Assembly: GCA_903864275.1 (NCBI GenBank)
Contig: CAIPFE010000056.1
Coordinates: 62,001-126,000, forward strand
Direction: 5' to 3'
Length of the DNA stretch: 64,000 bases
Source: an uncultured Mucilaginibacter sp.
GTDB lineage: Bacteria; Bacteroidota; Bacteroidia; Sphingobacteriales; Sphingobacteriaceae
In this document: piece by piece, positions 33,752 through 43,597 of the stretch
Numbering within the stretch: position 1 is the stretch's first letter
Layout of the letters: each line of letters opens with the position of its first letter
The notes under the pieces: model-generated
Databases searched by the model: none
What the model was told of the DNA's origin: nothing
The model's input: the letters and a program-made list of their open reading frames with translations, nothing else
Translations under genes and position numbers: made by a program

Positions 33752-36469
33752 TTGAAATTCATAAGTCTATTTTTTTTGCTCGCAATTATTTTAATAGCAA
33801 ATGTGAATGCCGCCTCTAATAAAAGCCGCGTCTGCAACTATTACTACAGGCCTTCAGCGGATACTATCATAAAGCTGGACACAATAAAAGATGCGAAACT
33901 GATTAAAGGTAAAAAATCTAAGGGAACTTCACGAACAAAAAGTGCAGTTGTTAATAATGATACGACAAAAAAGAACTCAAACACCTTACAATCAGAGGTA
34001 AAATCGCATGCAGAGGACTCGACAATTGTTGACCAGGATCATCAGATCACCTACCTTTATGGCAACGCCCGTGTAACTTACGAAGATTTTGAACTGGATG
34101 CCGATTACATCAGGGTTGATCAAAAAAACCATCTGCTGTTTGCAAAAGGCAGTTATGATCCCATAACGCACCGGTACGTTGGCCGGCCCATATCGAAGGA
34201 GGGAAAAGATAAACCACTTTTATCAGACTCATTGCTTTTTAATTATAACACAAAAAAAGGGAAGCTTTATAACCCCGCGTCCGACCAGGATGGCAGTTAT
34301 CTTTCGGGCGGGGAGGCGAGGAAATTAAATGAAACCGAAATCGCTTACCGCAATGTTATTTTCAGCACATGCGACCTGCCATACCCGGATACACACTTTG
34401 GAATAGTGATCACCCGTGGCATCGCCGAGAAGAACCGTATCATCTCAGGCCCCGCGTATCTCGAGATTGAAGGGATACCGCTCCCGCTGGCAATACCGTT
34501 TGGATTTTTTCCGAAACCAGATACCCGATCATCAGGTGTAATTATTCCAACATTCGGCGAAGATCAGCAACTGGGTTTTTATCTCCGGAACTTTGGTTAT
34601 TATGTGGGCATAAGTGATTATATGGACCTTACCAACATGGGCACCGTTTACTCAAAGGGATCGTACGAAATAAATGAAACACTGCGCTATTTAAAACGCT
34701 ATAAATATAGCGGGAACCTGGTTTTTAGTTACGGCTCCCATAATTACGGGCTCCCCGGCGACCCACCAGCCAAAGATTTTAACGTTACCTGGTCGCACAA
34801 CCAGGACCCCAACGCAAACCCTGGCAGTACTTTTAGCGCATCGGTAAATGCAGGCACATCAAGCTTTTACAGGAATGACCCTTCTGTAAGTAATTATAAC
34901 TTACAGGCGCTTACACAAAATAACTTGCGGTCGACTATCAACTATAGTAAAACCTGGGAAGGCACGCCCTTTAATTTGAGTGTTGGCCTTTCACATAGTC
35001 AGGACCTTACCAATAAAACTATTTCGTTACAGTTGCCTACACTTAGCTTTTCAATGGCATCACTAAGCCCGTTCGCTTCGAAAGACAGGGTCGGCGAGCA
35101 AAAATGGTACGAAAAAATAAGCATCAGCTATAACCTTCAAGCTTCAAACTCAATTAACAACCTGCCTGAATCGGAACTGTTTCAGGGTAACAACTTAATA
35201 AAAAACCTGCAAACGTCAATAGTACATAATATCCCTGTCGGTTTAAGCTTAAATTTTTTGCACTATTTTCAATTCGGCATAAATGTTAATTATGCTGAAC
35301 ACTGGTACCTGCAAAGTATCAGAAAAAACTTTACAAGAGGCAGTATTTCGGGTCTCGACTCGCTGGTCACTGATACCCTTAACGGGTTTAAACGGGCAGG
35401 AATGTACACATTGGGCACCAGCGTATCAACAAAAATTTACAGTGAAATAGATTTTAAAAAGGGAAATTTAATGGCCATCAGGCATGTGATGACACCAAGT
35501 ATTGGTTTTAATTACACTCCTGATTTTTCAGCCGCCGGCTACGGTTACTATAAAACGGTAGTGAGTAACGCCACTATCCCATATCCGTATACAAGCCAGC
35601 TTTATTCTATTTTTCAGGATGGTTTCCCTTCAGCAGGCAAACAAGCCGGGATATCATTCAGCCTTGATAATATTCTCCAGGCCAAAATTAAGGCGAAGGC
35701 GACTGACACATCCGGCAAACCCACAAAGGTAGATATATTGCAGGGTTTCACGCTTTCAACGTTTTATAATTTTGCGCAAGATTCGCTCCGGCTTTCGCCG
35801 ATCCAGTTTTCGGCCCACACGGCAATATTAAATCAAAAAGTAAATCTTACGTTCTTCGGCCAATTTAACCCCTATGTAACAAAGGTGCTTGATTCCATCA
35901 GTAACGGACAAATATCGCGTTTCCCGCAAGAAATAAACAGGTACACTTTCCAGGACGGTAAATTTCCGACCCTCACCTCCCTTAGCTTTTCGATGAGCGG
36001 CAGTTTAAACTCATCAACGTTCAGCCCGCATGCGCCGGTCCAGCAAGGCACCCTACAAACAATTAACCCCCAGCAGGCGCAAAAACTGGCACTGATCAAC
36101 AGCGACCCGAGCGCGTATATAGATTTTAATGTGCCATGGAATCTTTCATTTAATTATAGTTTCAGCTATAATAATAATTATACCAGTACAACCAACTCAA
36201 ATACGGTTATGCTGAGCGGAGACGTGACTATTACCAAGGGGTGGAAAGTTCAGTATAATACCAACTACGACCTTCGGGCGGGCAAACTGGCCGTTACCTC
36301 GTTTTCCCTTTACCGCGACCTGCACTGCTGGGACCTCAATTTTCAGTGGGTGCCGTTCGGGGTTTATAAATCATATAACGTTACATTAAAGGTAAAAGCC
36401 GCTATTTTACAAGACTTAAAACTGAGCAAGAGAAGTGATTATACCAACAACCAAAACTTTACCCAATAA
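33752..36469 (+). CDS. LptD-like outer-membrane LPS assembly protein
   Basis: A 905-residue exported protein starting at TTG (33752), which gives MKFISLFFLLAIILIANVNA (signal peptide). A low-complexity linker (about 45-100) leads to an OstA/LptA-like beta-jellyroll (about 100-250; QITYLYGNARVTYEDFELDADYI). A long C-terminal barrel (about 300-905) is rich in alternating aromatic strands and ends in FTQ. This is the layout of LptD, which inserts lipopolysaccharide in the outer membrane. The cysteine pairs of gamma-proteobacterial LptD are not evident. It is divergent from the amidase and followed by cinA after 3 bases. Confidence 0.8.
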   Translation: MKFISLFFLLAIILIANVNAASNKSRVCNYYYRPSADTIIKLDTIKDAKLIKGKKSKGTSRTKSAVVNNDTTKKNSNTLQSEVKSHAEDSTIVDQDHQITYLYGNARVTYEDFELDADYIRVDQKNHLLFAKGSYDPITHRYVGRPISKEGKDKPLLSDSLLFNYNTKKGKLYNPASDQDGSYLSGGEARKLNETEIAYRNVIFSTCDLPYPDTHFGIVITRGIAEKNRIISGPAYLEIEGIPLPLAIPFGFFPKPDTRSSGVIIPTFGEDQQLGFYLRNFGYYVGISDYMDLTNMGTVYSKGSYEINETLRYLKRYKYSGNLVFSYGSHNYGLPGDPPAKDFNVTWSHNQDPNANPGSTFSASVNAGTSSFYRNDPSVSNYNLQALTQNNLRSTINYSKTWEGTPFNLSVGLSHSQDLTNKTISLQLPTLSFSMASLSPFASKDRVGEQKWYEKISISYNLQASNSINNLPESELFQGNNLIKNLQTSIVHNIPVGLSLNFLHYFQFGINVNYAEHWYLQSIRKNFTRGSISGLDSLVTDTLNGFKRAGMYTLGTSVSTKIYSEIDFKKGNLMAIRHVMTPSIGFNYTPDFSAAGYGYYKTVVSNATIPYPYTSQLYSIFQDGFPSAGKQAGISFSLDNILQAKIKAKATDTSGKPTKVDILQGFTLSTFYNFAQDSLRLSPIQFSAHTAILNQKVNLTFFGQFNPYVTKVLDSISNGQISRFPQEINRYTFQDGKFPTLTSLSFSMSGSLNSSTFSPHAPVQQGTLQTINPQQAQKLALINSDPSAYIDFNVPWNLSFNYSFSYNNNYTSTTNSNTVMLSGDVTITKGWKVQYNTNYDLRAGKLAVTSFSLYRDLHCWDLNFQWVPFGVYKSYNVTLKVKAAILQDLKLSKRSDYTNNQNFTQ

Positions 36470-36472
36470 AAA

Positions 36473-37720
36473 ATGCTTGCAGAAATAATTACCATTGGGG
36501 ATGAGATACTAATCGGCCAAATTGTTGATACTAACTCAGCCTGGATGGCTGCCAGGCTTAATGATATTGGTATACGCATCAAACAAATTTCGTCGGTATC
36601 TGATGACAAACAGCATATCCTCACAGCCCTTGCGGAAGCAACCCGCAGGGCTGATATTATCCTTATCACTGGCGGCCTTGGCCCGACGAAAGACGATATC
36701 ACAAAAAAAACAATTGCTGAATATTTTGACGTCAAGCTGGTTGAAAATAAAGACGCCCTGGATAACGTGATAGCCATTTTTGCCCGCTATAACAGGCCGT
36801 TATTGGAAGTTAACCGATTGCAGGCGCAGGTTCCGGAAAATTGTGAGGTAATCCTCAATAAAAATGGTACAGCCCCGGGTATGTGGTTTAATGTCGACGG
36901 CAAAATTTATATTTCAATGCCCGGTGTCCCCCACGAAATGATGTACATGATGGACGATACCGTGTTGCCCAAACTAAAGTCGACCTTAAAACTCCCATTT
37001 ATCATTCATAAAACTATTTTGACAGTTGGCGAAGGGGAATCGTTTTTAGCAGAAAGGATTGCTGACATTGAAGACTCGCTGCCTTCCTATATCAAGTTAG
37101 CCTATTTACCAAAACTTGGCCAGGTAAGATTGCGCTTAAGCGGATATGGCGAAGATGAAATTTTATTAAAAGATAAAGTAAATGAATTTGCGGCTAAGAT
37201 TGTTGAGCGTGTTGCCAATGTAGTAGCGGCTGAGGAAGACATACCTATTGAAAAAGCGATATTGGACTTTATGTCGGGGAAAGGCGTCACCTTATCCCTT
37301 GCGGAGAGTTGCACCGGCGGATATATCGCGCATCTGATTACGCAACACCCCGGATCATCGAAAGTGTTTTTGGGAGGGGTGGTATCATATTCAAATGGGT
37401 TAAAGGAGAGTGTTTTAGGTGTAAAAAATGCAACCCTCGGGCAGTTTGGCGCGGTAAGCCGGGAAACAGTGATGGAGATGGTTGCAGGGGCGCTGCTGAA
37501 TTTTAAATCGGACTATGCTGTAGCTGTTACAGGTATCGCAGGCCCCGACGGTGGCACGCCTGATAAGCCGGTAGGCACTGTTTGGATTGCTGTAGCAACT
37601 ATTAACAAAACGGTGGCAAAGAAATTAACATTTGGCAATAAACGCAAACAAAACATCGAAAGGAGCGCAATTTCGGCCTTAAGTATGTTGAATACTTTAC
37701 TGCATGAAAATGGAGAATAA
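36473..37720 (+). CDS. cinA: CinA family protein (nicotinamide-nucleotide amidase)
   Basis: The 415-residue protein has both CinA domains. The MoaB/MocF-like N-terminal domain (about 1-170; IITIGDEILIGQIVDTNS, GGLGPTKDDIT) in relatives has ADP-ribose pyrophosphatase activity. The C-terminal amidohydrolase domain (about 255-412; SLAESCTGGYIAHLIT, VAVTGIAGPDGG) deamidates nicotinamide mononucleotide. It begins 3 bases after the LptD-like stop and precedes the E2 gene by 43 bases, so all may be one transcript. It functions in NAD salvage; a competence role is not supported here. Confidence 0.92.
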   Translation: MLAEIITIGDEILIGQIVDTNSAWMAARLNDIGIRIKQISSVSDDKQHILTALAEATRRADIILITGGLGPTKDDITKKTIAEYFDVKLVENKDALDNVIAIFARYNRPLLEVNRLQAQVPENCEVILNKNGTAPGMWFNVDGKIYISMPGVPHEMMYMMDDTVLPKLKSTLKLPFIIHKTILTVGEGESFLAERIADIEDSLPSYIKLAYLPKLGQVRLRLSGYGEDEILLKDKVNEFAAKIVERVANVVAAEEDIPIEKAILDFMSGKGVTLSLAESCTGGYIAHLITQHPGSSKVFLGGVVSYSNGLKESVLGVKNATLGQFGAVSRETVMEMVAGALLNFKSDYAVAVTGIAGPDGGTPDKPVGTVWIAVATINKTVAKKLTFGNKRKQNIERSAISALSMLNTLLHENGE

Positions 37721-37763
37721 CAACAAAATCAGCTAATTTTGACCACTACGATAAATATTGTCT

Positions 37764-39521
37764 ATGGCCAAATATAAACTGCTGCTGCCAAAAATGGGGG
37801 AAAGTGTTGCGGAGGCAACTGTAATCAGATGGACCAAAAAGCCGGGGGATTATATTGAGGCCGACGAAACGGTAATGGAAATCGCTACGGATAAAGTGGA
37901 TTCGGATGTCCCATCACCAGTAGCCGGAACACTTATTGAGCAGCTTTGTAACGACAATGACGTTATACAGGTGGGCGCCGTTATTGCGGTCATTGAAACT
38001 GCCGACCCGGAGGAGATCATAGCTGCTAATACGACCACATCCGTTCATCTCCCGGTTCAGGAGGATAAGCTTGTAACCGATGAAGTTCCGTCGCCGGTTG
38101 AAGAAATACAACAGATGGAGCAGGAAACCCCTGCGCCAGTTGATGAAGCGCCGGAACCGGAGGCTTTTGCCGAAACATCCGAACCCGAACCTGTAGTTGA
38201 AACAGCCGTCCCTGAAATAGAAAAAGCCGAAGAAAAGCAGCCTGTATTTGCTTATCAGCGTGAGGAACTGTCACAACCGGTGCCTTATACCGAACAGCTT
38301 GAACAATCTCAGCCTGCCACAGAAGATACTTTAAAGAATTCTTTGCGGTTTTATTCGCCTTTAGTTAAAAATATAGCGGCACAGGAAGGTATCAGCAACG
38401 CCGAGCTGGAAAAAATTCCGGGTACAGGCGCAGAAGGCCGTTTAACAAAGGACGACTTATTGAATTATATCCAAAACAGGTACCAGTCTGCAACTGCCAT
38501 ACAGGATGACGTAAGCGAAGTTAACGAAGCTGCCGGCAGGGGTTCTTTTGAGCCTTCAAATATAGCAGAAACGTTAGCGTTAGCATCTGAACCTGTTATT
38601 GATACACTGGTGCAGGAGCCGACGGCTGAAATTGCAGAACCAATCGTTGAAACACCACAACCTGAGCAGGTGTCTGAAACACCAGAACCGGACCTTGTTG
38701 CAGAAACAACAAAACCGGCTGATGAGGCACCAGAGCCTGAACCGGTTATAGAGAAGACGCAGCCAGAGCCAGCCAAACAGGAGCCCGTTGCAAGAGGCAC
38801 ATCCTTTTCAGGAGGGGATGAGATCATCGAAATGGATAGGATGGGCCGCTTAATTGCCGAGCATATGGTAATGAGCAAGCATACCTCTCCTCATGTTACT
38901 TCGTTTGTCGAGGCCGATGTGACAAACCTCGTTTTATGGCGCGAAAAGATCAAGAATAGTTTCGAAAAACGCGAAGGCGAGAAAATCACCTTCACGCCAA
39001 TTTTTATAGAGGCTGTTGTACGGGCAATAAAAGATATGCCAATGATCAACATTCAGGTTAATGGCACACAGATCATAAAAAAGAAAGATATCAATATCAG
39101 CATGGCTACCGCATTACCAAGCGGGAACTTGATCGTCCCGGTTATTAAAAGGGCAGACGAGTTAAGCCTGATCGGCCTTACCAAAGCTGTAAATGACCTG
39201 GCCAACCGGGCCCGTACCAATAAACTTAAACCTGATGATGTGCAGGGCGGCACATTCACTATAACGAATGTTGGTTCGTTCGGCAATGTGATGGGGACAC
39301 CTATAATAAACCAGCCACAGGTAGCTATTCTAGCGGTAGGGGCCATTAAGAAAAAACCGGCCGTGATAGAAACATTACAGGGCGATATGATAGGTATCCG
39401 GCACATGATGTTTTTGTCCTTATCCTACGATCACCGCGTTGTTAACGGCGCAATGGGTGGCTCATTCGTACGGCGTGTTGCCGATTATCTTGAAAATTGG
39501 GATCCCGGAAGAGAAATTTAG
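37764..39521 (+). CDS. 2-oxo acid dehydrogenase complex E2 component
   Basis: A 585-residue E2 acyltransferase with one lipoyl domain (1-80; lipoyl Lys44 in EIATDKVDSD), a long Pro/Glu-rich linker, a peripheral-subunit-binding domain (about 196-235; SPLVKNIAAQEGIS), a second PE-rich linker, and the catalytic domain (about 354-585). The active-site motif is DHRVVNG, with His557 intact but Asn561 in place of the usual Asp of HxxxDG. The start was set at the ATG 37764 rather than the TTG at 37758. Which 2-oxo acid it serves is not determined: branched-chain, pyruvate or 2-oxoglutarate. E1 and E3 genes are not adjacent. Confidence 0.9.
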   Translation: MAKYKLLLPKMGESVAEATVIRWTKKPGDYIEADETVMEIATDKVDSDVPSPVAGTLIEQLCNDNDVIQVGAVIAVIETADPEEIIAANTTTSVHLPVQEDKLVTDEVPSPVEEIQQMEQETPAPVDEAPEPEAFAETSEPEPVVETAVPEIEKAEEKQPVFAYQREELSQPVPYTEQLEQSQPATEDTLKNSLRFYSPLVKNIAAQEGISNAELEKIPGTGAEGRLTKDDLLNYIQNRYQSATAIQDDVSEVNEAAGRGSFEPSNIAETLALASEPVIDTLVQEPTAEIAEPIVETPQPEQVSETPEPDLVAETTKPADEAPEPEPVIEKTQPEPAKQEPVARGTSFSGGDEIIEMDRMGRLIAEHMVMSKHTSPHVTSFVEADVTNLVLWREKIKNSFEKREGEKITFTPIFIEAVVRAIKDMPMINIQVNGTQIIKKKDINISMATALPSGNLIVPVIKRADELSLIGLTKAVNDLANRARTNKLKPDDVQGGTFTITNVGSFGNVMGTPIINQPQVAILAVGAIKKKPAVIETLQGDMIGIRHMMFLSLSYDHRVVNGAMGGSFVRRVADYLENWDPGREI

Positions 39522-39556
39522 ACCAGCGCGCGCTGGTTTGCATTTAGCATTTTGAG

Positions 39557-39590
39557 ACCTGCTTTTATTGATAAAGCAGGTTTTTTATTT
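39557..39590 (+). terminator. Rho-independent terminator after the E2 gene
   Basis: ACCTGCTTT pairs with AAAGCAGGT around a short A/T loop and is followed by TTTTTT. It lies 36 bases after the E2 stop. This is one of the clearest simple terminators in the window. Confidence 0.85.
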
Positions 39591-39700
39591 TTTATAATGC
39601 ACCAATAATATTCCCGAAAACTTAGCGATCTGCACCTTGAATTAATTTGTTCGAACATGTACAAGCTGTGAATTGCTTTTTATTTTACTAACTCTGATTT

Positions 39701-40222
39701 TTGATGATGCAGCACCGCCTGCATATTTTCAATCAACCACTTATTGTGAAAGAAGAAGTCAAAAAGAAAAAAATATTTAGCTGGATATTATTTACTGCTT
39801 TGCTTACCGGGGTTGTTGATATCCTGTTTGCATTCATCATTAATTACGAAATTCCGGAGGTTATTATATTAAGATTCATTGCAAGCGGGCTATTTGGAAG
39901 CTTAGCCTTCAGTGCCGGTACAGAAATGGTTTATTACGGCTTGTTGATCCATTTTTGTATTGCCATGGCATGGACAAGTATTTTTTTCCTGCTTTACCCC
40001 AAATTTTCAGGCATATTAAAATCAAGGATTGTTTTGATAATTGTTACAGGCATCGTTATCTGGCTGGTAATGAGCCTGGCAATAATACCTTTAAGCCGCA
40101 CACCGTCAAATAAGTTTCATCTTACGGGCATTATACTAAATATGGCAGCTTTAATCCTTGCCTACGGCCTACCATTTACCATCATTGCGGGCAAATTTTA
40201 CAATAACACTTCTTCAAACTAA
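39701..40222 (+). CDS. Four-helix integral membrane hypothetical protein
   Basis: I do not recognise this 173-residue protein with certainty. After a basic N-terminus (VKEEVKKKKIFSW) it has four predicted transmembrane helices (roughly 28-50, 62-78, 85-110 and 118-140) and a fifth near 150-168. It resembles DUF1440/YagU-type small membrane proteins in size and helix pattern, which is only a loose match. It is followed after 4 bases by a second membrane protein gene (40227), so the two form a transcription unit. Confidence 0.5.
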   Translation: MMMQHRLHIFNQPLIVKEEVKKKKIFSWILFTALLTGVVDILFAFIINYEIPEVIILRFIASGLFGSLAFSAGTEMVYYGLLIHFCIAMAWTSIFFLLYPKFSGILKSRIVLIIVTGIVIWLVMSLAIIPLSRTPSNKFHLTGIILNMAALILAYGLPFTIIAGKFYNNTSSN

Positions 40223-40226
40223 ATCA

Positions 40227-41036
40227 ATGGAAATACTAATTAAACTGGCGCGGATATCTTATGGCATTATGATAGCCGGCCTGGGCGTTCAGCAAATTTT
40301 TTACAAGGATTTTCGTCCTGTTATATTGCCGCCCTGGCATTTCTCATTCCCGGGCTTTGCCCTTTTCGTTTACTTTGTAAGTGCTATTTTGATTGCCGCA
40401 GGAATTGCCATTGCCCTGGATAGAAAAGCAAAGACAATATCGCTTATTTTAGGGGCAATCTTTCTTTTATTGTTTCTTTTCTGCCAGGTCCCTTACGAAC
40501 TGATCGCCGACCCGTATTATATGCATCTCGGCGTATGGACCTCTGCTCAAAAGGAGTTGGTATTATCGGGAGGAGCTTTTGTTGTGGCAGGATCTTTTCA
40601 TACCGGGAACGAAAACAGGCAAAACGAATCATCTTTGATCAGGTTATTAGAGAAGATCGTTCCTTTTGGCAGCGTTTTTATGTGTATAACAATGATCTGT
40701 TTCGGTATCGACCATTTTTTGTATGCAGAAGGTGTATCAACGCTTGTCCCGGCGTGGATGCCCGGCCATATGTTCTGGACTTATTTTGCGGGTGTTGCTC
40801 TCATTGGTTCCGGCATAACCATCATTTTGAGGATAAGGCTAAAATTAAGCGCCTTATTGCTCGCCTTAATGATCATTATTTGGCTTTTAATATTGCATAT
40901 ACCCAGGGCGGTAGCTGATCCCTACTCGCTTCAGGGGAACGAGGTATCAAGCGTGTTCGAAGCTTTTGGATTTAGCGGGATTGCCTATCTTATCGCCTAT
41001 GGCTATCACACAAAAAGGGCAATGAAAAAGATCTGA
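40227..41036 (+). CDS. Membrane protein of two duplicated DoxX-like halves
   Basis: The frame is open from 40158, but the ATG at 40227 gives MEILIKLARISYGIMIAGLG and avoids overlap. The 269-residue protein has about eight helices and an obvious internal repeat. Half 1 (about 13-95: GLGVQQIFYKDFRPVILPPW ... PYELIADPY) aligns with half 2 (about 150-235: CFGIDHFLYAEGVSTLVPAW ... PRAVADPY). Each half looks like a DoxX/DoxD-type four-helix unit. The function is unknown. It is co-directional with the gene before it. Confidence 0.6.
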   Translation: MEILIKLARISYGIMIAGLGVQQIFYKDFRPVILPPWHFSFPGFALFVYFVSAILIAAGIAIALDRKAKTISLILGAIFLLLFLFCQVPYELIADPYYMHLGVWTSAQKELVLSGGAFVVAGSFHTGNENRQNESSLIRLLEKIVPFGSVFMCITMICFGIDHFLYAEGVSTLVPAWMPGHMFWTYFAGVALIGSGITIILRIRLKLSALLLALMIIIWLLILHIPRAVADPYSLQGNEVSSVFEAFGFSGIAYLIAYGYHTKRAMKKI

Positions 41037-42218
41037 TCAGGGCGCCGTTTCCACCATGTACCCTTTATCCTGTTCAAATTTCCTCGTTAATGTCTCATAA
41101 ATTATCTTAAACCAGATCAGTACGCATGGAAGCGCCTTTAGTTTATAAGGGATCACATAGTTTACCCTTATATACCTCGGAAAAAGGTCGGAAGGGGAAA
41201 AGACAGTGATAATAATTGCAAAGGCCAGCAAACTGATTTCGAACCAAGTAACCGGCCTTTCGAGGTTCATAAACCAGATCCCAACCCCGGCAATTGCTAT
41301 GATATAGGTCGGGGACTCTGAAGAACTGCTGAAAATTATGACAAAGATAAGCGTAGATGCCAGCAACAACAACTGGTAGGGCACCACCTCGTAAAATCTA
41401 ACCCTTGTATACCATAGAGCAAACAGTAAAATACCGGGCACCAGGACTGTGATATTTGATAATTGCCTGTAATTAAATACATTACGAATAAGCCCCATCA
41501 ACGAAATATCCTGCAGGCTGGGGCCGCCCATATTATTCAGGTTCTTTGTCAGCAAATCGCCATACCAATCGTGGTAGGTTTGTATAATATAAGACGGGGA
41601 CGAGATAAACATCGGCAATACGAACAATACAACCGACCAAAACAAAAGGCCCAAAATAAATTTCAGTTTATCTTTTGAAAGGAAAAAGAATGCCAGCCCG
41701 ACAATGCCATACAGCTTAATAAATGTCCCTAAAACGATCACAAAGGCGGCCCAAAAATCTTTCTTATCCCGGATAAATACGAAGCTCAATATAATTAATC
41801 CACCTATTAACGGATTTATCTCAACGTTAGAAGAAGATGTCATAAGTTCATGGGCGCAGATGAGCAAAATGATAACATATTGATTCTCTTTTAAAGGCAA
41901 TAATTTTATAGCCAGGGACAAAACCCAGGCGTTGAACATCACCCAAAGTATCACACCCAAACCATCAGGCAATAAAGCAAAAGGGGCCATCAACAAGGCG
42001 AAGACAGGACCATAATGATTGAGGTCCTTGAACTGCTGTTGATAACCGAATATGGTATGCTGGTGTATTACATTTATAAAATTGTACTTGTAAACAAAGT
42101 AGTTATTATGGATATGATTAACGATAACGCTTTTAACAACAGCGAATAAACTCAGGCCAAAATATAAGGTAAATACAAGGGGTTTGTTATAAACAAGTTT
42201 GGTGAGTTTTGACATCAA
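41037..42218 (-). CDS. GT87-like polyprenol-linked glycosyltransferase
   Basis: A 393-residue protein with about ten transmembrane helices. It resembles the GT87 (DUF2029) family of polyprenol-phosphate-sugar-dependent transferases. Hallmarks seen are the extracellular loop FKDLNHYGPVFALLMAPFALL after helix 1 and the middle segment GTFIKLYGIVGLAFFF. Known members add mannose or arabinofuranose to cell-envelope glycans; the substrate here is unknown. It converges on the duplicated membrane protein gene with no spacer, so the two 3' ends touch. No other glycan genes are adjacent. Confidence 0.72.
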   Translation of the reverse strand: MMSKLTKLVYNKPLVFTLYFGLSLFAVVKSVIVNHIHNNYFVYKYNFINVIHQHTIFGYQQQFKDLNHYGPVFALLMAPFALLPDGLGVILWVMFNAWVLSLAIKLLPLKENQYVIILLICAHELMTSSSNVEINPLIGGLIILSFVFIRDKKDFWAAFVIVLGTFIKLYGIVGLAFFFLSKDKLKFILGLLFWSVVLFVLPMFISSPSYIIQTYHDWYGDLLTKNLNNMGGPSLQDISLMGLIRNVFNYRQLSNITVLVPGILLFALWYTRVRFYEVVPYQLLLLASTLIFVIIFSSSSESPTYIIAIAGVGIWFMNLERPVTWFEISLLAFAIIITVFSPSDLFPRYIRVNYVIPYKLKALPCVLIWFKIIYETLTRKFEQDKGYMVETAP

Positions 42219-42361
42219 TTGTACAACAGGTGAGCCGCAAATATAGTAAACAGGTTATGAAGAATTTATGCCCGCAACGGAGGACTCTGTCAAAATTGTC
42301 TTAATAAATTAAAAAGGCCCCATAAAGAGCCAATCGAAAAAAACTAAATAAACACAAAATA

Positions 42362-43597
42362 TCAATAAGCTTCTGCCGCGTGTTTTACTTCGGGCGCCAA
42401 ATTTACGCCGGCAAGCTGGTCGGCAAAGGCGACGAAAGCTTTGTTGTTTTCAATAAGGTGCTGGTTATCTATCAAGTTTTGCAGGTTGATCTTACCGATC
42501 ACAAATTTATAGCTGCCTGAATAATAACGTTCATGGATATGTGTAAAGTTCAAAGCTTCAACCAGGCTCTCATACTCATACCGCACGTAAATGTTCAGTT
42601 CAATATCGTTGGTAAACTTAAGATTGGCACGTTCCTTAGCCTTTTTATATTCATATTGATAATCATAACGTAATGCCGCAATATCAGACAAAACAGCCGA
42701 CCCTGTAGGATGCCCGCCTGCGCCTTTACCAAAAAAGAATTGCTGGTCGGCAAATGCGGCTTGCACTATTACGCCGTTGTATTCGTATTCCACATTGTAT
42801 AAAAATTCTTTTTCGTTTACAAACTTTGGCAATACAAATAAGGCAACGTGACGATCGTCCAGCTCTTTCGCAACCGGCACAAGCTTGATTTTTAAATTCT
42901 TTTCCCTGGCATATTGCAAGTCGTGGGCCGACAGGTTTTGTATACCCAGATTAAACACTTCATCGGGCTGCACAATTACCCCGTATGCATGGGCAGCGGC
43001 AATTACCAGTTTGTATTTGGCATCAAAACCGCCAACATCACTTGTCGGGTCGGTCTCCGCAAAACCAAGCTCCTGGGCCTGCTTTAAGGCGGTATCATAA
43101 TCCATATTTTCGTTAAACCCTTTCGAAAGTATGTAGTTTGACGAGCCATTAAAGATGCCGCTTATGGAGTGCAGCAGTTCATTGTCATAATACTCTTCCA
43201 GGTTACGGATAATAGGGATACTGCCGCAAACCGCGCCTTCGTACAGCAACGAGGTTCCGTGCTTGTGTTGTAGTTCGATAAGTTCACTCAAATAAAGCGC
43301 GATCATTTTTTTGCTGGCTGATACCACATTTTTACCAGAGCTTAAGGCCCTCGATACTATTTCAAATGCAGCATCAGTATCATTTATCAATTCAACAATG
43401 GTATTTATATCGGGGTTGTCGAGCAGTTCATCCCTTTCAGTAGTAAATAAATGGGCGGGGAGGGAGCGTTGTTTATTAATATCCTTTATGGCGATTTTGA
43501 CTATCTCCAGGTTTAAATTTTTGGTTTTTATAATATCACACAACCCCTGGCCAACCACGCCAAAACCAAACAGACCTATATTTAATTTTTTACTCAT
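42362..43597 (-). CDS. hom: Homoserine dehydrogenase
   Basis: Homoserine dehydrogenase reduces aspartate semialdehyde to homoserine with NAD(P)H. The 411-residue protein starts MSKKLNIGLFGFGVVGQGLC (Rossmann motif about 8-18). It has the catalytic-domain signature GGFDAKYKLVIAAAHAYG and an ACT-like C-terminus (about 340-405). It overlaps the end of metX by one base (TAATG), so it is translated from the metY-metX-hom message and falls under the control of the SAM riboswitch and leader peptide upstream of metY. Confidence 0.93.
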   Translation of the reverse strand: MSKKLNIGLFGFGVVGQGLCDIIKTKNLNLEIVKIAIKDINKQRSLPAHLFTTERDELLDNPDINTIVELINDTDAAFEIVSRALSSGKNVVSASKKMIALYLSELIELQHKHGTSLLYEGAVCGSIPIIRNLEEYYDNELLHSISGIFNGSSNYILSKGFNENMDYDTALKQAQELGFAETDPTSDVGGFDAKYKLVIAAAHAYGVIVQPDEVFNLGIQNLSAHDLQYAREKNLKIKLVPVAKELDDRHVALFVLPKFVNEKEFLYNVEYEYNGVIVQAAFADQQFFFGKGAGGHPTGSAVLSDIAALRYDYQYEYKKAKERANLKFTNDIELNIYVRYEYESLVEALNFTHIHERYYSGSYKFVIGKINLQNLIDNQHLIENNKAFVAFADQLAGVNLAPEVKHAAEAY

